Source: Hyposmocoma kahamanoa (lineage: Eukaryota > Arthropoda > Insecta > Lepidoptera > Cosmopterigidae). Taken from it: a stretch of 64,000 bases of DNA. The first letter of the stretch is position 1. Every line of letters begins with the position of its first letter. Below the pieces are notes generated by a model. It was not told where the DNA came from, did not search any database, and was given only the letters and a program-made list of their open reading frames with translations. This document shows positions 22,166-30,900 of the stretch, piece after piece. Both the position numbers and the translations under genes were made by a program. The stretch lies in assembly GCF_003589595.1 (NCBI RefSeq), contig NW_020655550.1, positions 844,796 through 908,795 on the forward strand, given 5' to 3'.

Positions 22166-22973
22166 AGATGTTAATTATAATATCGAATAATACTAACAAA
22201 TAAAATGTACAAACAATTATGCGTCCATAAGAAATACGTTAAGTGAAGAAGTATTTTTTTTTTAAACATAAATGAGTAACAAAGTACATTTCATATAGCG
22301 CTCTGAATAATTTTGAAAGATTTTTAAATCGTGACACGTAAACGTGTTTTATGTTCGGATAAACCACTGTTAAATGAATTTGTGACTTTGTGAAGACGAC
22401 TGTCTACAACAGCTACTTTATTTTTATTCCTAGTATTAATGTTAACATCTCTCACTATTTTTTTATATTACTGTTCTTCTTTATCATAAATTACTTTTCA
22501 CAAATGCACTGTGACGCTATTGTAAGAATGTTAATCTCTTTAAACTTGTAGAGTGCAGAGAAAACGAGACGGTTATAAGAATACCCCAATAATTGTAGAG
22601 ACTGGCTCAACTATAACAAAGACTAACATATTGAAAGCATAAATCCTACAACATCAAAAATAAAGAAAAACTGCGAGGCAAGGTTTTGAGCTTCACCTCA
22701 GAGGAGGAGACGGAGATTTTTATTTCTGAACAACTAACAGCGAAGGGAAAAAAACATGAAAAGAAACCGTTTTTTTTCTGGAGTACATTTTTCTCTCTCT
22801 TCTCTTTCGTATCAATCTTAACAGAGTGGTCGTGGTCATCCCGGAGTACGTTTGTTAACGGCTGATGTTGCTTACGTAACGTCACAAATAAATATTAAAT
22901 TTTTGTTATAATTATCACGTTAATTGATTTTTATAAACATGTTATATATATATTTAGATATATACAACACTAG

Positions 22974-23743
22974 CCATGAGTCAAATACAATCAATACTAC
23001 ACAAACATTTGGGTGTGAAAAAGCTGTGCTATCGGTGGATCCCACACAATTAGATTGAGGCTCAAAAAACGAATCGCGTCATTTGGTGTGGGACATAGTA
23101 ACAGGTGACGAAACATGGATTTATAGTTACGATCCCAAAACAAAGCAGCAATCGAGCGTATGGGTCTTTCGAGATGAGCTAAACCAATTAAAGTGGCGCG
23201 TGTGCTAAGTGCCTCTAAGCGGATGATTGCTTCTTTTTTTAATAAAACTGGACGCGTGGCTACTGTTGCTTTGGAGAATCGTTGTACCGTGAATTGTGAT
23301 CGGTACATGACCATTTGTTTGCCGGAAGTTATTGACAAACTCCGTAAAAATAACCGTAAACTCCGTATTATCTTACACCACGATAATGCCAGCTCTTACA
23401 CGGCCAGACGGACAAATGAATTTTTGAAGGTGAACAACGTTGACCTTATGAGTCATCCCGCGTACAGTCCCGACCTGGTACCTTGTGACTTTTATTTATT
23501 TCCAAAAATTAAGAACCACTTACGCGGTCAACGATTTTCATTACCTGAAGAGGCTGTCGAAGAGTATGAAAAATATGTTTCAGAGATATTCACGGAGGAG
23601 TGGCATAAATGATTTCATAAATGGTTCATTCTTATTAAAAAGTGCATTAATGCTAACGGAGAATATTTCGAGAAACAATAAATTCATTTCTGTCCATTTA
23701 CAGTATTTTTTCTTATTAATTCCGGAAACTCGTAGTGCGCCCC
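22974..23743 (+). mobile_element. mariner transposon, 5'-truncated copy
   Basis: Encodes the C-terminal two thirds of a mariner transposase in more than one frame. Catalytic landmarks are VTGDETWIYSYD (about 23105), HHDNASSYTARRT and PCDFYLFPKIKN, with 34 residues between the last two acidic positions (DD34D). The longest intact piece is 23193-23612 (139 residues). The 3' terminal repeat (TTCCGGAAACTCGTAGTGCG then CCC) is at 23720-23742. It lacks the 5' end and N-terminal DNA-binding region, so it is dead. Confidence 0.9.
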
Positions 23744-23789
23744 ATGTATATACATAGAATATTAAATTAAATATTATAAACTTCCAAAC

Positions 23790-23900
23790 CCACGTATACC
23801 TTGTTCATTCAAACGCACCACCTCACACACAAATTTCACACTTCACCCGCATACACACACACCCACTCGTTCACTCACTAACTTATACATTTCATACTTT
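23790..23900. repeat. A/C-rich simple-sequence stretch
   Basis: Strongly strand-biased, with runs such as CACACACACCCACTCG and CACCACCTCACACAC. Probably a degenerate simple repeat or the end of a dispersed element. Confidence 0.5.
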
Positions 23901-24074
23901 CAAGTTCATCATCTTTTGTTAATTTTAATTATCTTTTCTTTGTTCTTTTTACAAATTGGAGCCTGCATTACTTAAACTCAATCACTTAATCATAATTTAG
24001 ATATTGTTTAGAATAAGGAAGAGCGGAAATCCCTAGCACAAGTATGGTTTATTACTTTAAAGGGATTCTCGAGA

Positions 24075-24250
24075 CACTAAAATTGTAAAAAAATTTGTGT
24101 CTTGAAATAAAAACATTTTTTGTTTTTATCGAGTTCTTAGGTTTTCGCGATTGTTATACATAAGAAACGAAACTATTTTTCCGGATTAAAGTCGCGTATA
24201 TTTGTTCTTTTAAACAGACCGACGCTTCGGGCCCTTTATTTTAGATTTTT
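24075..24250. repeat. family D MITE half-copy with flank
   Basis: GAAACTATTTTTCCGG, GTATATTTGTTC and CGACGCTTCGGGCC match the left arm of the element at 59284. The flank GAGTTCTTAGGTTTTCGCG is the inverse of the flank at 59510, so the repeat extends past the fold-back part. The second arm is missing. Confidence 0.6.
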
Positions 24251-24639
24251 TTTTAATAAAAATAAAATGTAACACATATACTTGAACTAGGAGAATCCTA
24301 TATTTTAGGTAAAAAGTACTAATTATACTGGTGGATATGTGACTAAATTATAAACAAAAAACATTTTACAATAAAATGCAAATCATATACCTATGCGCTT
24401 AAATTAGACAACATTTATTTTAGGATAATTAATAAATTCTCTGTATCTTCGTAGTACATATTTTGAAGGAATTCTTGGAAAATTTTCTTAACCTTTATGT
24501 AACAAAAATTATATATGGCTAATTTGGCGTTCAATTTATTGTAAAAAATGGCCCCCAAAACTCAAAAAATCCGGATATAAACAACATGTTTTGATGATAC
24601 AATTTTGGGGCAAATAATATCTTCCCGTATTTTGTTAGC

Positions 24640-27010
24640 GTTTTCAGTACTATATGGGAGTGCAATGTGCTGTTTGAGAACTGTGGACCTTACACGACTT
24701 AAACAGAAGGTCAGTGGGGTAAAGGAAAGGGCGCAAGGTAGAAGCCTTTAGAACCGCTCGCTGGGCTCTCTCAATGATTAGTATTGAAGTTTTAGCAATA
24801 CCACATCAAGATGTAATGCAATATGTAATAATTGATTGACATATAGCATAATAAACTTGCCTAATTATTTTAAAATCACCAATAGCGCGTAATGTTTTAA
24901 ACACATCATTAGCTTACGGATTCGACCGCTTAGTGCTTCGATATGGTGCTCAAAAGAGAGGTTATCTTGTATTATAACACCTTAGTACTTTACCTTGTTA
25001 GTAATAGCAATGTCTGGACCCTTGCACAGGTTATTTTTAGTCTCCTTACAATGGTGAGCAAAAAGTTGTGTGTTAGTTATAGCAGATTTTGGTTTTCGCA
25101 TATAGAACTGCATGAAACTAGTTTTATCCGTGTTTAGTGTTAATAAATTTTGCTGCAGCCAGTTATTTACGACATTGAATCCTCGCTGAGCAGACTCATA
25201 GACTTCCTTATCAGAGTTAGCAGAAAAAAGCAGAGTAGTACTATCAGCATAGGATACGATGTTCCCACCATCTAATTTCAGATTACAAAGGTCATTAATG
25301 TAGATCAGAAACAGAGTAGAGCCTAAAATACTTCCTTGGGGAATTCCAAATGCATTACTCTTGAGAACAGAACTGAAAACGTAATGGGATTAAAGCTTCT
25401 GCAATAGGATGGGTATATAAACTGTATCATAAGCTTTCGCGAGGTCCAGAAATATCCTCACTGTTTTGTTACACTCGTCAAGTTCCCTTGCTAAAAAATC
25501 CGTAAGGTGATGCACAGCGTCAGATGTTGACAATTTGGATCTGAAACCGAATTGTGTTTTAGATAATATGGATTCTTCTTCCAAATACAATACAAGTCTA
25601 TTATTCACAAGTTTTCCTAATATTTTAGATATTGCTGGCAGTAACGAAATAGGTCTATAATTCGTTATTTGTTCCTTGTTACCAAACTTATGTACCGCGA
25701 CAACAACAGCTTTTATAAGCATTAGAAATATTCCTTTTGTTAGAGATATTTGGAAAATGAATATAAGCGGTGAAAGTAGGATGTGTCTGAATTGTTTTAG
25801 TATTTTGTTCGATATGTTATCATGACCAGGAGCACTATCGTCTTTTAGGCTTAAAATTATTCTTTCAACCTCACTTTCATCCGTATTTAATAGTACAATG
25901 ATCCCAAAGACTTGCGACAGACGGATTGATTGCTTTGTAGTGGAGAAAGCGACAAAGTTTGAATTTTTTATGCCAGATTTTTACCTGCGTTGACGATAAA
26001 ACCATTTGCGATTCATGTTGTTTTGATATACATGTAACATTTTTTATATATTTCCAAACTTTTTTACTGTCTGTACCAGCTTTGTCCAATTCCTTTTTAT
26101 CGTAACTATTTTTAACTTTTTTAAGAAGGTTGTTACAAAAGTTCCTATATCTTTTGTACGATGCTTGTAATATGAAATTACCTTGTCCCCATGTCGTATA
26201 CAGCGAATAAGTCCCGGTGTAATCCAAGGCTTGATATTGTAATTTTTAATATTTAATAATATATTAATATATTAATATTGATTGCTGTATAATTTTTACT
26301 ACGTAGGACATACAGAAATGACTGGTGACGCAATCAGAATTATAAACTGGGTTAAAATCAATGTTGCATAAATCTTCTTCAAGTTTATTTATATTGATTT
26401 TAGAATTTATTCGCGTGCAATTTACAAATAATTTTATTAATTTTAATTTACGATTAAGGATTAGTAGGGCAGCTGTATGATCGGTTATTGTCGAGTTATT
26501 AACTAATGCTATTGATTTAAAAATGAACTTAAGCTTAATATGATCTAAGCAAGTGCCGCTTTGATGAGTGGGGAGAGTGTGCGCAGGAAGTAAGCCTTGA
26601 AACGAGCATAGGTTTAGGTATTCTTGCGCACAGGAATCGATGCTATCTGGGAGAATGTTGAAGTTTATGTCTCCCATTAATACATACATTTTTAAAAGAT
26701 GATAAAAGTTGAAACGTACCGTTAAGTGAGTCAGTAAAAATTTTGGTACTTCGAGAGGGGTCTGTACAAAGCTAATATTGCTATGTCTGATCCAATTTTG
26801 ATTAGGAGCCGATTGCAATCTAATATATTTACTTCTTCAACTAAAATATTTATATTTTTCCTAGCATAGACCACTGTACCGTCATTTTGGTTGTAATTTT
26901 CCTTAGAACTGTAAATATTAAATAGATTTCTATATTTATCTAACCAGCAATCTGTCAGGACTATGGCATCACAGTTAACGTTTAATCTTTGCAGTACTGA
27001 CATTGTCAAA
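24640..27010 (-). mobile_element. LINE with endonuclease and reverse transcriptase, inactivated
   Basis: Minus strand, 5' to 3'. Endonuclease pieces: AIVLTDCWLDKYRNLF (about 26960), YVLMGDINFNILPDS (26690) and TITDHTAALLIL (26480). RT pieces: ITNYRPISLLPAISKILGK (25680), LSKTQFGFRSKLSTSD (25550), IFLDLAKAYDTV (25440), GIPQGSILG (25350) and SYADSTTLLFSAN (25240). The YADD motif is changed to YADS, and stops and frameshifts are frequent. Jockey/CR1-type layout; clade not assigned. Both ends are degraded. Confidence 0.85.
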
Positions 27011-27430
27011 ATTCTTATAGATGCTGCGTATGTTATGCTAACATATACTAACGTATAATTAGAGGATAGCTAAACGGTAATAAATATTGTCTGCAAATTA
27101 CAACTTCACAAGACTTTGACTCGGATACAGAGAAATTATCCAAGTCGCAAATCAAACTATCAATCATAGTGTTTAAGTAAATTAAATTCTATTTCAATAA
27201 TTAGTGAGTGAGTGGCGCTTTTAAGCGCCTTCGTAATCTATTGAATTGATGTACCTGTTTTCGGCAATTTTTCTAACTATCAACAACTACAACATCAATA
27301 TCAATGAGATAGAACTTTAATTATTAAAAAGAAATATCTTTTTTTTGGATTTATTTACTATACTGATATAACTTAATTTCCATTGAATAATATGGTTGAA
27401 ATTTTGAGGATTCCAAAAATCGAATTGACG
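27011..27430. other. upstream flank of gene 2
   Basis: AT-rich with no gene; probably contains promoter-proximal sequence. No TATA box or initiator stands out. Confidence 0.4.
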
Positions 27431-27439
27431 AGACTAGGT

Positions 27440-27628
27440 AATATCAATGGCGCGACGCGTTGGCGCCGTCCGCGAGCGTGCGTACAGCTCCTGTACCCGG
27501 GCTGCGCGGCGCGGGAATGACGCACTGTGCCATTCATCTCTTGACTCTTAGCGGCATACGGGTGCTGCTTCTTCAAAACAGCGACCACTGTTTCCATCTG
27601 AATAGGAGCACTAAAGGAGAAAAAATAT
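27440..27628 (+). other. gene 2 exon 1: GC-rich 5' leader ending in AT of a split start codon
   Basis: A local GC-rich, CpG-rich island (GCGCGACGCGTTGGCGCC, GCTGCGCGGCGCGGG) leads into GGAGAAAAAATAT and a consensus donor GTGAGT (27629-27634). Spliced to 28552 it gives AT|G GCT GAA GAA. The island probably marks the core promoter and leader; the left edge is approximate. Minor open frames across it on both strands are not supported. Confidence 0.65.
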
Positions 27629-30256
27629 GTGAGTATTTTTAATTATTGCACCGTTTCTTACCATACATATTTGATCGAAGGATCGTGTGTGATATTTTAC
27701 CTTTTTCAAAATGTTTTCCGTATTTTTGGAATTAGATTCTTTGAACCATTATTTTTCATTTACGTATTTTATTTAAACTATTATTATTGTATGTAACCGT
27801 CATTTGAATTGTTTTTTTAATTATATATTGTTTTGATGAAACTGAACTTTATTCGCTTACAATGACAATATACCATTAATTTATATGAGTATTTTTTTAT
27901 AAAATTAATTAATTAGGAATTATAATAATTTGTTGCCTTTATTATTTTAGAGTTATTTTAGGTTTATAGTTATGTATATAATATGATAGTAATAATATGA
28001 ATTATAATCAAAAAGTGTGACGTCACAGGCAGTTGGCATGTTTCCAATACTGTTATTGATTAACTAATCTCAGTTTGGTTCCTAGATATTCACAACAAAG
28101 GAGAATATGAAAATATTAATGACAAAAGAGCATGATGTGACTTCAATATTTTAGAATCAAAAGAAAATTTAGTTTGGTGTATAGCAAAACCTATGAAAAT
28201 TTTTTTCGCTCACTATCAGTTAGGTACCATGATTGACCGTCATCCTTGAGGATAGTCGACTACTTGGACCCGACGAATTTTGCAACAGTATCTCGTCAAC
28301 TCTTTACCTTTAAAATCAAACAGAAAGCATTTGACATAAGGTAGTCTGTCAGTAGCTTTAGATGTCAATGGATGGTTAGGACCATTATAACTGATTGCAG
28401 TTGTAATGGTCTTAACCATCCGTTTCACTGACTTCTTTTGCAACTCTTACAACCCCATATTTACATTATATTCGATGGGCTCCGTATAGAATCCAAAGAA
28501 TCTCGGTGAGTGAACACTAAAAAATTAAATATTTCTTTAAAATCATTACAGGGCTGAAGAAGGAGAAAAAGCCGCACCCTCGACATCTACCCCAGCAGAA
28601 GTAGGAGCTCCAGTTGGAGAGCCTGGCTCTTCATTGGATGCTCCAACTGGAGACGGCGAAATCGTAGGCGGTCCTCGCAACATGCAACAAATAGCTGCAC
28701 AAAGACGGCTGCAACAAACCCAGGCTCAAGTTCAGGAGGTAACTACCAATTTCTGTATGATATAAATATTTCCTCTAATAGAATGTTTTCGAATAGAATG
28801 TTTTCGTGGCTGTACAAAGCTCAAATAGTTTCTCCTTTGCCACTATTTCCTTTTCTTTAAACCCTGGTCTATTATCCTATAAATCTTGGTCTTCAGTACA
28901 CCGTCTTCGATCTTTTCATTAATCAAGCATAATATGAATCAACATGTTTTCTCTTTTCTGTCTATTATAGTGTTCATTAAAGTGTTTAGTAATACCACAA
29001 GAAAACAGCAAAGTTTTTAAAATGTTGGGGTATGCCATCTTGTTATGCTATGCACTATGTTACTTTACATTTGGCGACCGAAATGTCTATTATGTATTGC
29101 ATATCAATGATAAAAGTACTTAATTAAAGTATTTGTTGCACCCGCTGCCTATTTTTATGTTTTAATGTTTATCCTATCATACGAAAATCGCCTAAAACAG
29201 ATGGCTGCCTAACAATAAAACCTCCGGTCTTATGTAAATTTGTATCATATATTTATTTGCAAGTGAGATTATATAACTCATGATATAGATTTAAAATTAG
29301 CTCAGCGACTACATTTTTGTTATATCTTACAGGTGGTTGATATAATGAAGGTTAACATGGAGAAAGTAATCGAAAGAGACACAAAACTGTCGGATCTGTC
29401 AGAAAGAGCAGGTATGGTGTACTATAGAAGCAAGACCAATTATAATATCCAAACTAAATAATCCATTGGTATTTTACAGAGGCGTTACAAGACGACGCAT
29501 CGATGTTTGAAAAGCAGGCAAAAAGTTTAAAAAATAAATTTTGGCTAGAAAACTTAAAGGTAAATGAATAAAGTAATGAACGTTTTAAATCAAATGAACA
29601 AACGAAATTATATCTTTAATTTCATTATTTCATTGTATAAATATTTTGTCTTATAGATAAGCTTTGTTATATGTTTGTGTCAATTTGTAACTTGTTTATG
29701 CAATTTCAGAGTATGATAATCAGCGGTATCATTTTACTTATCATCATTGGCGTGATATATGGTAAGTCATGTATCTATCTACATCCATTAACTACTAATA
29801 CGCTGATCCGATAGGCTAAAAGTTTGTCATAAACGAAGGCTTCCGGTGATTACGTGCCATTAGCGAATTTGACACCGCGCCGAAAGCGGAAAGCAGACGA
29901 AAGCGGATAAAACTCATAAACCATACAGTACGGCAATGGTTCCTTACCTGGGGTACACATACACCAGGAGGTCAGTAACCATTGACCCCCTGGTGATTGC
30001 GCGTACATGGGTACAAGCGCAGAGTCACCTTAGTATTATAAAATAAACAAGCTCGATACAGTTGAGGGTTTTGTAACTCGAGAAGGTTAGGAAATGTCTT
30101 CTGCGTGGCTAATCCATTAAGACTCCAAGACCGTAGTAACAGCTCGTACAGCTGAAGTGCGAAGGATACTTATGCATTCGTTACACACAAATCCGTTTTC
30201 TTGAATAGTTCTAAAAATCTATCGCAAATTTTATATTTTCAGAGGTGTATTTATAA
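27627..30256 (+). CDS. synaptobrevin/VAMP-like R-SNARE paralogue (gene 2), six exons
   Basis: A second R-SNARE in direct tandem with gene 1. Model: join(27627..27628, 28552..28738, 29333..29411, 29480..29559, 29710..29761, 30243..30256), 414 nt, 137 residues. Residues 2-37 form a longer acidic, Ser/Thr/Pro-rich head. The conserved entry is GDGEIVGGPRNMQQIAAQ, the zero-layer Arg is R78 (ERDTKLSDL), and the SNARE helix ends KNKFWLENLK. Residues 117-133 (SMIISGIILLIIIGVIY) are the anchor. No internal stops, all introns GT/AG, so it looks functional. It differs from gene 1 at 7 of 26 residues in exon 3, 6 of 27 in exon 4 and 9 of 17 in the anchor. The Gln of the toxin-cleaved Gln-Phe pair is Met (M98-F99). 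Introns are short (68-923 bp). Its membrane and partners are unknown. Confidence 0.88.
28552..28738 (+). CDS. gene 2 exon 2: N-terminal head and start of SNARE motif
   Basis: Acceptor ATTACAG, donor GTAACT, phase 0 exit. The first G completes the split ATG, then 62 codons from AEEGEKAAPS to QQTQAQVQE. It is 36 bp longer than gene 1 exon 2, all in the variable head. Confidence 0.93.
29333..29411 (+). CDS. gene 2 exon 3: SNARE motif with zero-layer Arg
   Basis: 79 bp after CTTACAG, donor GTATGG. It encodes VVDIMKVNMEKVIERD and TKLSDLSERA. Same length and phases as gene 1 exon 3. Confidence 0.95.
29480..29559 (+). CDS. gene 2 exon 4: C-terminal half of SNARE motif
   Basis: 80 bp after TTTTACAG, donor GTAAAT. 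It encodes E/ALQDDASMFEKQAKSL and KNKFWLENLK. The preceding intron is only 68 bp. Confidence 0.95.
29710..29761 (+). CDS. gene 2 exon 5: transmembrane anchor
   Basis: 52 bp after ATTTCAG, donor GTAAGT. It encodes SMIISGIILLIIIGVIY. Ser replaces Met at two membrane-proximal positions relative to gene 1. Confidence 0.93.
30243..30256 (+). CDS. gene 2 proposed last exon: tail EVYL and stop
   Basis: The acceptor TTATATTTTCAG ends at 30242, only 481 bp after exon 5. AG completes the split codon (Glu), then GTG TAT TTA TAA. The match in length and pattern to the gene 1 candidate (14 nt, Tyr third) is the main support. Part of the following 3' UTR is a TA microsatellite. Confidence 0.6.
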
Positions 30257-30380
30257 ATACAATCTACTTATGCTGAAAAAACTGAAATATGAAGATACCC
30301 TGACATTGCATGGCGCTAACTTCTCAACGGCATAACAAGCAATCTGTAGGACGTTTGTTAGTACCTGTATATATATATAC

Positions 30381-30429
<49 letters not shown>

Positions 30430-30900
30430 CATCTACGAACTAGTAAAACATTTAGTACAATTAGTATTTATCATAAATAGTATCTATTATTAAAAATACA
30501 CATTTTTTGTTTAATACGAAATCAATTATTGTTATTTGAAGACTAAACATTTTATATAATCAATATAATCAATTATATAATCAATAGCATAATTGCAGGT
30601 TTATATTATAGTCTAAAAAATAGTCAAATATATAGCTGTATGATTTTTCAATGTACATACGGATAGTTAAAATATATTTTCTTAAAATATATTTATTTAC
30701 TTCTTGTAAGTAGCAGTATAATTTACAATTGTGCAAAACATGTACAGTATCGACATTGCGTTAAGTAATTTATTAATATTTATTGTATATACCAAACTCA
30801 TTGAGATTAGTCACGTCATTAAGAATTTTACTAGAAGGCACAAGGCTCAAAAATCTCAAACAAATTTAAATGCTTTTGAATAAAGCGCAAAGACTATGTT
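30257..30900 (+). other. probable gene 2 3' UTR
   Basis: Follows the proposed stop. It contains the TA microsatellite at 30367-30430. The first good AATAAA is near 30880 (TTGAATAAAGCG). Boundaries are uncertain. Confidence 0.35.
30367..30432. repeat. TA microsatellite
   Basis: About 65 bp of alternating TA with interspersed TATAC variants. Probably length-variable. Confidence 0.9.

Noticed and set aside
28240..28443. 67-codon minus frame in gene 2 intron 1
   Set aside because: No recognised domain and antisense to a well-supported gene; likely chance or old repeat.
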